Shown here one piece after another: positions 57,742 through 64,000 of a stretch of 64,000 nucleotides of DNA. This DNA comes from Ruegeria_C sp041537905 (GTDB taxonomy: Bacteria > Pseudomonadota > Alphaproteobacteria > Rhodobacterales > Rhodobacteraceae). How positions within the stretch are numbered: position 1 is the stretch's first letter; every line of letters begins with the position of its first letter. The stretch lies in assembly GCF_041537905.1 (NCBI RefSeq), contig NZ_JBGRUO010000001.1, positions 310,001-374,000 on the forward strand. The letters run 5' to 3'. Below the pieces are notes generated by a model that did no database searches, was not told where the DNA came from, and was given only the letters and a program-made list of their open reading frames with translations. Made by a program: the position numbers and the translations under genes.

Positions 57742-58305
57742 ATGCGTTACCAGATCAGCGGAAAACAGATTGATATTGGCGAATCTCTGCAGACTCATGT
57801 GCAGACGGAACTTGGCGAGGTCATCCAGAAATATGCCCAGCGCCCAACCGATGCCAACGTCGTGTTTTCACGCTCGGCGCATGAATATGTATGCGAAACA
57901 ACCGTGCATCTTTCGACCGGGCTGACCGCCCAGGCCAAGGCCCATGCCACTGAAATCTATGCGGCTTTTGAGGGATGCTGCGACAAGATGGAAACCCAGT
58001 TGCGCAGATACAAGCGCAGGTTGAAGGACCACCACAAGGACCGCTCCGAGCCGGTTGAACTTTTTGGCGCGTCGTCTTATATCCTCGCATCTGAAGAATC
58101 GACCGAGGCCGCAGAACCGGCATCTCTGCAACCCATCATCGTGGCAGAAATGGAAACGCAGATCCCGTCCCTGTCGGTTGGTGAGGCCGTGATGCAGATG
58201 GAACTGGCCGGCGCCCCAGTGCTGGTTTTTCGGAACGAGAACAAAGACGGGCTGAACGTCGTGTATCGCCGCGAAGACGGCAATATCGGCTGGATCGACC
58301 CGTAA
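57742..58305 (+). CDS. hpf: Ribosome hibernation promoting factor (long form)
   Basis: A 187-residue protein with an N-terminal HPF/RaiA domain (MRYQISGKQIDIGESLQTHV) and a C-terminal dimerisation domain with EMETQIPSLSVGEAVMQMELAGAPVLVF in part and a final NIGWIDP. Long HPF makes 100S ribosome dimers in stationary phase. The start is ATG at 57742, with AAGGAGAT upstream. Its neighbours lptB and ptsN match the usual chromosomal context. The upstream 247-bp gap includes a possible stress promoter that I could not define. Confidence 0.95.
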   Translation: MRYQISGKQIDIGESLQTHVQTELGEVIQKYAQRPTDANVVFSRSAHEYVCETTVHLSTGLTAQAKAHATEIYAAFEGCCDKMETQLRRYKRRLKDHHKDRSEPVELFGASSYILASEESTEAAEPASLQPIIVAEMETQIPSLSVGEAVMQMELAGAPVLVFRNENKDGLNVVYRREDGNIGWIDP

Positions 58306-58368
58306 ATAGGCAAGAGACAGACAAAGGTGTCACCGTTCGCGGTGGCACGAAATGCGGAGCAAGCACAG

Positions 58369-58833
58369 ATGGAGCTTTCAAGCATCCTCAAACCCGAAGC
58401 TGTAAGGGTATTCTCAACAGCTTCGAGCAAGAAGCGTCTGTTTCAAGAGATCGCCGATCTGGCTTTCGCCGTGCATGGTCAGAAGCCCGAAGCAACGGTC
58501 GAAGCCTTGCTGGAGCGCGAAAGCCTTGGGCCAACCGGCGTCGGGCATGGTGTCGCCCTGCCGCATGCCCGGCTGACAACGCTCGACAAGGTCTCGGGCG
58601 TCTTCATCCTGCTGGAAAAACCCATCGATTTCGGCGCCGTGGACCGGCAGCCCGTCGATATTGCCTTTGCGCTTTTTGCACCCGAAGACGCTGGTGTCGA
58701 ACACCTCAAGGCGCTGGCGCTGGTGTCTCGCACGTTGCGTGACCAGGCGATCTGCAACAAGCTGCGGTCCAATCTGGACCCCGCCAAGTTGCATGCGATC
58801 CTGACCGAGTCACATCCCGTTCAGGCCGCCTGA
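58369..58833 (+). CDS. ptsN: PTS nitrogen-regulatory EIIA (PtsN)
   Basis: A 154-residue EIIA-Ntr protein. The phosphorylated His is H66 in HGVALPHARL. It takes phosphate from PTS-Ntr HPr-like protein and adjusts potassium, nitrogen and stress responses. The ATG at 58369 begins the family N-terminus (MELSSILKPEAV). It is transcribed with hpf about 60 bp upstream. Confidence 0.94.
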   Translation: MELSSILKPEAVRVFSTASSKKRLFQEIADLAFAVHGQKPEATVEALLERESLGPTGVGHGVALPHARLTTLDKVSGVFILLEKPIDFGAVDRQPVDIAFALFAPEDAGVEHLKALALVSRTLRDQAICNKLRSNLDPAKLHAILTESHPVQAA

Positions 58834-59124
58834 TACTGGCATCTCTGGTAGCGAAACACTGTACGGCCAACCCATGGCCGCACAGCGTTTCATAAGCTCA
58901 GCGAGCCTCAAGCCATGAAGACCGAATAGAGAAACAAGTGGTGCCAGAACTATCTGCCCATCCTGGTTACTGATCTCTTGCCGGATCTCATCTGCACCCG
59001 GCAGGCCAGAAAACCCAAGAACTCAAAGCGCCAACGGTCTATAGCTTTGCGAGAACGGCTGCTGCCATATATCGGCACGGCCGGACCCTAACGCCTGACA
59101 CGCAGAAACCCGAAAGGACCACAT
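58834..59124. other. Intergenic gap with a short open frame of unknown meaning
   Basis: No recognised gene. The plus strand has a stop-free stretch of about 55 codons starting near 58931 (RNKWCQNYLPILV onward) and ending at 59090, without a start codon or ribosome binding site. It could be a gene remnant or chance. The ribosome binding site of the next gene is in CGAAAGGACC. Confidence 0.4.
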
Positions 59125-60093
59125 ATGACGCAACACGGATATGAGGCAGGTCGCCTGAATCTTCCTTTTGTTGGCATATCAACCTTCGGAAAGTCGCCAT
59201 ATGTGCAGGATTGGGAGGCCATCGATGCCGATGTGGCGATCCTTGGCGCACCGTTCGATTTCGGAACCCAGTGGCGTGCAGGCGCGCGGTTTGGGCCGCG
59301 GGCGATCCGCGAGGCGTCGACTCTGTTTTCCTTTGGCCACGGTGGTGCTTATGACCATGAGGATGATATCACCTACCTGCCCGCTGATGCCGTGCGCATG
59401 GTCGATATCGGTGACGCCGATATCATCCATACCGATACGCTGAAAAGCCATGCCAATATCGAATACGGTGTGCGTCAGATCCTGAAGGCTGGGGCGATCC
59501 CGATCACGCTTGGCGGCGATCATTCGGTCAACATCCCCTGCGTGAATGCCTTTGACGATCAGGGGCCGATTCATATCGTCCAGATCGACGCGCATCTGGA
59601 CTTTGTCGATGAGCGCCATGGGGTCCGCTATGGCCATGGCAATCCGATGCGGCGCGCTGCGGAAAAGGGTTATGTGACCGGCCTCAGCCAGATCGGCATC
59701 CGCAACGTCTCTTCCACGACCAAGGAAGGTTATGAGGATGCCCGCAAAATGGGCTCCGACATTCTATCGGTGCGGCAATTCCGCAAGCTGGGTGTCGAGG
59801 CTGTGCTGGGCCGCATCCCCGCAGGCATGCGGTACTATGTGACCATCGATATCGACGGCTTCGATCCGTCCATCGCGCCGGGAACAGGCACACCCAGCCA
59901 TGGCGGGTTTCTCTATTATGAGATGCTTGAATTGCTCGATGGCTTGACCAGGCAGGGTACCATCGTCGGGTTGGACCTGGTCGAAGTCGCCCCCGACTAT
60001 GATCATTCAGGCACCACCGCTATCCTTGCGGCACAGATCCTGATGAACACAATCGGGCGGATGCTGCATAACCGATCCGAAGACGCCACATAA
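59125..60093 (+). CDS. Agmatinase-family ureohydrolase
   Basis: A 322-residue manganese enzyme. The metal-binding motifs are TLGGDHSVN, QIDAHLDFVDE and IDIDGFDPSIAPGTGTP. The family hydrolyses guanidino groups, and agmatine to putrescine and urea is the best-known reaction. Guanidinobutyrase or another relative is possible because the specificity loops were not resolved. The start is ATG at 59125, with AAAGGACC upstream. No polyamine gene is adjacent. Confidence 0.9.
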   Translation: MTQHGYEAGRLNLPFVGISTFGKSPYVQDWEAIDADVAILGAPFDFGTQWRAGARFGPRAIREASTLFSFGHGGAYDHEDDITYLPADAVRMVDIGDADIIHTDTLKSHANIEYGVRQILKAGAIPITLGGDHSVNIPCVNAFDDQGPIHIVQIDAHLDFVDERHGVRYGHGNPMRRAAEKGYVTGLSQIGIRNVSSTTKEGYEDARKMGSDILSVRQFRKLGVEAVLGRIPAGMRYYVTIDIDGFDPSIAPGTGTPSHGGFLYYEMLELLDGLTRQGTIVGLDLVEVAPDYDHSGTTAILAAQILMNTIGRMLHNRSEDAT

Positions 60094-60142
60094 TGCAGGC
60101 TGCGGAGGTGTACTCCACAGCCCATCGGAGCACTCTGTCAGG

Positions 60143-60970
60143 TCAGTCCCGCAGCAACTCGTTGATGCCGGTTTTCGACCGGGTCTTTTCGTCCACCCGC
60201 TTCACGATCACCGCGCAATAAAGGCTGATGTTGTTCTTCGACGGCATCGAGCCCGCCACGACCACGGAATAAGGCGGCACCTCGCCATAAGTGACCTCAC
60301 CGGTTTCGCGATCGACGATCTTGGTCGACTTGCCGATGAACACGCCCATGCCCAGAACCGAGCCTTCGCGCACGATGCAGCCTTCGACCACTTCGGAGCG
60401 CGCCCCGATAAAGCAGTTGTCCTCGATGATCGTCGGGCCTGACTGCATCGGCTCCAACACGCCGCCGATGCCGACGCCGCCGGACAGATGCACGTTCTTG
60501 CCGATCTGGGCGCAGGAGCCGACGGTGGCCCAGGTGTCGACCATGGTGCCCTCATCCACATAGGCGCCCAGGTTCACGAAGGATGGCATCAACACAACGC
60601 CGGGCGCGATAAAGGCGGATTTGCGCACCACGCAGTTGGGCACCGCGCGGAAGCCTGCATCGCGCCACTGGTTGTCACCCCAGCCCGCGAACTTGCTGTC
60701 GACCTTGTCCCACCAGCCACCGCTTTGCGGGCCGCCCTGCTGCTGCTCCATATCCTTGATGCGGAAGCCCAGCAGAACCGCCTTCTTGGCCCACTGGTTC
60801 ACATGCCAGGACCCATCGCCCTGCTTCTCGGCCACCCGCAGAGAGCCGCTGTCCAACGCGTTCAGCGTATCCTCGATCGCTTCGCGCTGTTCACCGGTGG
60901 TGGCCGGGGTGATGGTATCGCGCGCGTCCCACGCGGCTTCGATGGCCGTTTCCAGTTGCGTGTTGGACAT
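60143..60970 (-). CDS. dapD: Tetrahydrodipicolinate N-succinyltransferase
   Basis: A 275-residue left-handed beta-helix enzyme that succinylates tetrahydrodipicolinate in the lysine and diaminopimelate pathway. It has the hexapeptide repeats of the family (VPNCVVRKSAFIAPGVVLMPSFVNLGAYV in part, landmark IAPGVVLMPSFVNLGAYVDEG), VGIGGVLEPMQ and CFIGARSEVVEGCIV. Length and motifs are standard. It complements dapA in this window. Confidence 0.96.
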   Translation of the reverse strand: MSNTQLETAIEAAWDARDTITPATTGEQREAIEDTLNALDSGSLRVAEKQGDGSWHVNQWAKKAVLLGFRIKDMEQQQGGPQSGGWWDKVDSKFAGWGDNQWRDAGFRAVPNCVVRKSAFIAPGVVLMPSFVNLGAYVDEGTMVDTWATVGSCAQIGKNVHLSGGVGIGGVLEPMQSGPTIIEDNCFIGARSEVVEGCIVREGSVLGMGVFIGKSTKIVDRETGEVTYGEVPPYSVVVAGSMPSKNNISLYCAVIVKRVDEKTRSKTGINELLRD

Positions 60971-61062
60971 CAGCTTACTCCCTGCAATATCTGGTCATGT
61001 CGGTGTCGCCTATATGCAAATGGTAACCATTGCGCAATGCGACCTGACACCGGCGCTTTGCG

Positions 61063-62028
61063 TCAGTCACCGCTCAGGGCACCGATCAACTCGAACATAT
61101 CGCGGTCCTGCCCGGTTCCGGCATTCGGGGCGGTCAGCAACACGTCACCGTAGAAGACCGAGTTTGCCCCTGCCAGAAAACACAGGACCTGTTCCGCCGC
61201 CGAGAAATCCGAACGCCCTGCGGACAGTCTGACACGGGTTTTTGGCATGATGATCCGGGCCGTGGCGACCATCCGCACCAGATCGAAGATGCCGACCTTT
61301 TTGCGGTGTGCCAGCGGCGTGCCCTTGATCGGGATCAGAACGTTGATCGGGACGCTTTCGGGGTGCGGGTCGAACCCGGCAAGCACCTGCAGCATCGACG
61401 CCCGGTCGCGGATTGTTTCGCCCATCCCGATGATGCCGCCGCAGCACAGATCGATGCCCGCATCCCGACAATAAGACAGCGTTTCCAGCCGGTCTTGATA
61501 GGTGCGCGTTCCGATGATCTCGGCGTAAAACTCGGGCGAGGTATCCAGGTTATGGTTATAGGCGGTCAGCCCGGCCTCGGCCAGTTTCTGCGCCTGATGC
61601 GGCTTGAGCATTCCCAGCGTGACGCAGGCCTCCATCCCCAGGTCGCGCACGCCCGAGACCATCTCAAGCACATTGTCGAATTCCTGGCCATCGCGCACCT
61701 GCCGCCAGGCTGCGCCCATACAGAACCGTTCGGCCCCCGCAGCCTTTGCCCGCTTTGCGAGCGACAGGACATGCGCCGGGTTCATCAGCTTTTCTTTGGT
61801 CAGTTCCACCTCGCGGTGATGCGCCGATTGCGGGCAATAGGCGCAATCTTCGGGACAGCCACCGGTCTTGATGGACAGCAGGCTGGCTTTTTGAATGTCT
61901 TCGGGATCGTGATGCGCTCGGTGTATCGCGCTGGCCCGCCCGATCAGGTCCAGCAAGGGAAGGCGCAGCAGCGCCTCCACCTCGTCGACCGTCCAGTCGC
62001 TCCGCAGGTCCTTGTGGCCATCAAGCAT
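61063..62028 (-). CDS. bioB: Biotin synthase
   Basis: A 321-residue radical-SAM enzyme that inserts sulfur into dethiobiotin. The radical-SAM cluster motif is GGCPEDCAYCPQS. The conserved YNHNLDTSPEFY, CCGGIIGMGET and RLSAGRSDFS (with the Arg of the second cluster) are present. The start is ATG at 62028, overlapping the bioY 3' end by 8 bp. Only bioB of the biosynthetic genes is here, paired with a biotin or dethiobiotin transporter gene. Confidence 0.96.
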   Translation of the reverse strand: MLDGHKDLRSDWTVDEVEALLRLPLLDLIGRASAIHRAHHDPEDIQKASLLSIKTGGCPEDCAYCPQSAHHREVELTKEKLMNPAHVLSLAKRAKAAGAERFCMGAAWRQVRDGQEFDNVLEMVSGVRDLGMEACVTLGMLKPHQAQKLAEAGLTAYNHNLDTSPEFYAEIIGTRTYQDRLETLSYCRDAGIDLCCGGIIGMGETIRDRASMLQVLAGFDPHPESVPINVLIPIKGTPLAHRKKVGIFDLVRMVATARIIMPKTRVRLSAGRSDFSAAEQVLCFLAGANSVFYGDVLLTAPNAGTGQDRDMFELIGALSGD

Positions 62029-62608
62029 CGGATCGGGTTCCCCGAATGCGCGAGAGCAGTCTCGTGGGCAGGCCCAGCACGACAACGCTTGCCAGCGTGA
62101 TCTTGACCAGATCCCCTGCGATGAACGGTATGAATCCATAGGCGAGAACCTTGTCGCCCGGCACGAATTGCGCCAACCAGCCAAGGCCCAGCGCATAGAT
62201 CATCGCCAGCCCCACCAGCATCGCGGGCCACAGGAACAGTTTGCGCAGATGATCTGCTGCCCAGCCCACGATGACGGCTGCTGCAACAAAGCCCAGCAGA
62301 TATCCCCCCGTACCTCCGATCATATAAGCCAGCCCAATGCCCTTTTCGGGCGTTCCCGCAAAGACCGGAAATCCAAGGGCACCCGCCACTAGGTAGCCCA
62401 CCACAGTCGCGGTTCCCAACCGCAGGCCATAGGCAGCAGCGAGGGCCATGACAGCCGCCACCTGAAGAGTCATTGGTACCGGCCAGAACGGGATCTGAAC
62501 CTTGGCGCTGAGCGTCAGCAAAAGCACACCTGCAACGACACGCGCGGCCTGTCCGGGCAGACCGATCGAGCCGGTGGCCGGAAGCGCTGAGGGATGGGGC
62601 GATTTCAT
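62021..62608 (-). CDS. bioY: Biotin transporter BioY (ECF S component)
   Basis: A 195-residue membrane protein with about six helices. Landmarks are KVQIPFWPVPMTLQ near the N-terminus, the family signature GLRLGTATVVGYLVAGALGFPVFAG in part, and GYLLGFVAAAVIVGWAA. BioY binds biotin, alone or with an ECF module. No bioM or bioN is in the window. A BioR-like box lies 11 bp upstream of the ATG at 62608. Confidence 0.94.
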   Translation of the reverse strand: MKSPHPSALPATGSIGLPGQAARVVAGVLLLTLSAKVQIPFWPVPMTLQVAAVMALAAAYGLRLGTATVVGYLVAGALGFPVFAGTPEKGIGLAYMIGGTGGYLLGFVAAAVIVGWAADHLRKLFLWPAMLVGLAMIYALGLGWLAQFVPGDKVLAYGFIPFIAGDLVKITLASVVVLGLPTRLLSRIRGTRSDA

Positions 62609-62619
62609 TGGCTTTCCTT

Positions 62620-62629
62620 TTATAGATAA
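62620..62629 (-). promoter_or_regulatory. BioR box upstream of bioY
   Basis: TTATAGATAA, an exact match to the TTATMKATAA BioR consensus for Alphaproteobacteria. It is close to the bioY start, so binding would block transcription of bioY-bioB. Confidence 0.75.
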
Positions 62630-62660
62630 AAATTTTGCATTCGATCCATTTTTGATAATT

Positions 62661-62670
62661 TTATTGATAA
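62661..62670 (-). promoter_or_regulatory. Degenerate second BioR-like box
   Basis: TTATTGATAA differs from the consensus at one position. It lies 41 bp upstream of the first box, start to start, about four helical turns. Confidence 0.4.
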
Positions 62671-62714
62671 AGAGTCAAGTCGCTTTCGGCCCCACCCCTG
62701 AAACACGGCAGGGA

Positions 62715-63314
62715 TCAGAGCATACGGCGAATATGACGCGCGAGGATCCCGCTGGCCGCCGTCGCGTTGCGGCCCTTCAGCGCCTGCAGGATGGCTGCAT
62801 GATCGGCGTCGGTCCGCTGCACCCATTTCTGTTGCCAATGGGCAAAGAAATGGCGGGCGCTTGCGATATGCAGGTCGTCAATCGTATGAAGCAGGCGCGG
62901 CATCGCGCATGGCGTAAGAATGACGCGGTGAAAGACGCGATTCCGCGCCTCCCATGTGGGCATATCCTCAGCGGCGTCACATTGCGCGACCGCTTCTGAC
63001 ACCAGCTTGATATCCCGAGGCGTGAAGTTCTGAACGGCGTGCTGCAGCGCCAGGGTTTCCAGAACCACCCGCATTTCGATGACTTCGCGCACCTCAGAAG
63101 GATCAAGGGCCGCGACCCGCATGCCCCGGCGTGGCTCGCTGACTGCAAGTCCATGCGCCTCAAGCCGCAGCAGCGCCTCGCGCACCGGAACATGGCTGGT
63201 CTCATGGGCACGCGCGATATGGTCCTGCCGCAGCTTCTCACCGGCGGGTAAAGCACCAGTGATGATCTGCTGGCTCAGACTTTGATAAATCGTGTCGGCA
63301 ATCGTTGCTGTCAT
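62715..63314 (-). CDS. bioR: GntR-family regulator, likely BioR
   Basis: A 199-residue FadR-type GntR protein. The winged helix is in GEKLRQDHIARAHETSHVPVREALLRLEAHGLAV, abbreviated to RQDHIARAHETSHVPVREAL, with a C-terminal all-helical FCD domain. BioR boxes precede both this gene and bioY, and bioB-bioY lie next door, so it probably represses biotin genes. One such box lies 4 bp before its own ATG at 63314. Confidence 0.88.
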   Translation of the reverse strand: MTATIADTIYQSLSQQIITGALPAGEKLRQDHIARAHETSHVPVREALLRLEAHGLAVSEPRRGMRVAALDPSEVREVIEMRVVLETLALQHAVQNFTPRDIKLVSEAVAQCDAAEDMPTWEARNRVFHRVILTPCAMPRLLHTIDDLHIASARHFFAHWQQKWVQRTDADHAAILQALKGRNATAASGILARHIRRML

Positions 63315-63317
63315 GGA

Positions 63318-63327
63318 TTATAGATAA
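63318..63327 (-). promoter_or_regulatory. BioR box upstream of bioR
   Basis: TTATAGATAA again, an exact consensus match, 3 bp upstream of the bioR ATG. This implies autoregulation. Confidence 0.75.
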
Positions 63328-63345
63328 AACCCGACCGTGCGCCTC

Positions 63346-64000
63346 TCAAGCGGAATCATCCGGGTCAAGCGGATCGGGCGCGAAATTTGCGCCGCAGATC
63401 AGAACCGCCAGCTTTTCGCCGGGCTCCGGGCGATAGGCCCTGGACATCAGCGCGGCCAAAGCGGTAGCGCCTGCGGGTTCGACCAGCAGCCGCCGCTCCT
63501 GCCAGAGAGCCTCTTGAGCGGATCGGATGGCATCATCGGTGACCAGCACCGACCTCGTCTGGTACTGCCTCGTCAGATCGAAGCAGATATCCCCGATCCG
63601 CCGCGCACCAAGCGCGTTGGCGGCGATGCCCGAGACCTCGACATCCACCGGCTGCCCCGCCGCAAGCGCCGCATGCAGCGCGCAGGAGGTTTCCGGCTCC
63701 ACCGCCACGACCTTGCGCGCGCCCTGCAACCAGGCCAACGCGCCCGAGATCAGCCCGCCACCGCCAACCGCAATCAAGACCGTGTCAGCCCGCAGCCCCT
63801 GCCCTTCCCATTCGCGCATCGCCGTGCCCTGCCCCGCGACAGTTGCCGGGGCATCATAGGCATGGATTTGCATCGCGCCCGAGCGCGCCTCATGCTCTTG
63901 CGCCAACTTCAGAGCATTGGCGTATTGACCCGGCACAACGCTCAGATCAGCGCCGATCCGTTCGATCAGCGCGATCTTTGAGGGGCCCGCCATTTCGGGC
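63346..64000 (-). CDS. Threonine dehydratase-like PLP protein (5' part beyond window)
   Basis: The C-terminal 218 residues or so of a fold-type II PLP enzyme. The frame stays open to the right edge, with PEMAGPSKIALIERIGADLSVV in the first residues (landmark MAGPSKIALIERIGA), then the PLP phosphate loop IAVGGGGLISG and the C-terminal LLVEPAGATALAALM. The family deaminates threonine or serine; without the N-terminal lysine region I cannot separate threonine dehydratase from serine racemase or similar enzymes. It ends 31 bp before the bioR start region. Confidence 0.88.
   Translation of the reverse strand, partial: PEMAGPSKIALIERIGADLSVVPGQYANALKLAQEHEARSGAMQIHAYDAPATVAGQGTAMREWEGQGLRADTVLIAVGGGGLISGALAWLQGARKVVAVEPETSCALHAALAAGQPVDVEVSGIAANALGARRIGDICFDLTRQYQTRSVLVTDDAIRSAQEALWQERRLLVEPAGATALAALMSRAYRPEPGEKLAVLICGANFAPDPLDPDDSA

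Noticed and set aside
60099..60122. Imperfect hairpin between the ureohydrolase and dapD genes
   Set aside because: GGCTGcGGAG and CTCCaCAGCC pair with a mismatch, but no T-run follows on either strand, so I do not call a terminator.
1..64000. Search for CRISPR arrays, insertion sequences, prophage and integrase genes
   Set aside because: No regularly spaced repeats, transposase motifs or phage genes were seen.

Overview
This 64 kb window is chromosomal DNA from a Rhodobacteraceae bacterium, most likely of the marine Roseobacter group. The evidence is high-GC alphaproteobacterial coding, a TauR-Xsc-Pta sulfonate block next to a SoeABC-type sulfite dehydrogenase, a TrcR-family protein, BioR-type biotin control, and an lptC-lptA-lptB-hpf-ptsN run. 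There is no phage, plasmid, insertion sequence or CRISPR array. Nearly all of the window is ordinary core and metabolic genes. The region at about 20.1-22.0 kb looks compositionally different.

Layout. 0-7 kb: truncated dnaX (minus strand), a CX5R phosphatase, an ankyrin-repeat protein, an adenosylcobalamin riboswitch controlling one small cysteine-containing protein, and a response regulator plus hybrid kinase pair. 7-16.2 kb: a plus-strand operon for a branched-chain-amino-acid-type ABC importer (livG, livH, livM, binding protein, livF), bracketed by two different acyl-CoA ligase-like proteins, with a VOC protein and a small membrane protein inside. 16.3-20.1 kb: a ferric-iron ABC permease and a binding protein on opposite strands, separated by a cyclase-FHA protein. 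20.4-27.3 kb: two secreted proteins, rpmJ, tRNA-Val, an N-formylglutamate amidohydrolase-like protein, a membrane adenylate cyclase, dinB with a zinc-ribbon extension, a NUDIX hydrolase and pyrF. 27.6-34.1 kb: clpB behind a heat-shock-type promoter, small envelope proteins, trcR, a T2 RNase, and an arsR-arsP-type pair.

34.2-45 kb: a coiled-coil methyltransferase, then tauR, xsc and pta, then soeA, an alpha/beta hydrolase, soeB and soeC. This block would release sulfite from sulfoacetaldehyde, capture the carbon as acetyl-CoA and oxidise the sulfite to sulfate. Identical 14-mers upstream of tauR and xsc look like TauR operators. 45-54 kb: dapA, a lytic transglycosylase, a DMT transporter, divergent mnmD and FAD-oxidoreductase genes (a split MnmC), a hotdog hydratase, an FMN reductase, an OmpA lipoprotein and a CDF-like transporter. 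54-60 kb: an RNase D-like exonuclease, kdsD, lptC, lptA, lptB, hpf, ptsN and an agmatinase-like ureohydrolase. 60-64 kb: dapD, a biotin block (bioY-bioB, bioR and three BioR-box-like sites) and a truncated threonine dehydratase-like gene.

Strongest points for follow-up: the B12 riboswitch in front of a small cysteine protein, the two-ligase ABC cluster whose second ligase lacks standard adenylation motifs, the alpha/beta hydrolase embedded between soeA and soeB, and the TauR, BioR and iron-responsive operator candidates. I found no clearly unprecedented system.
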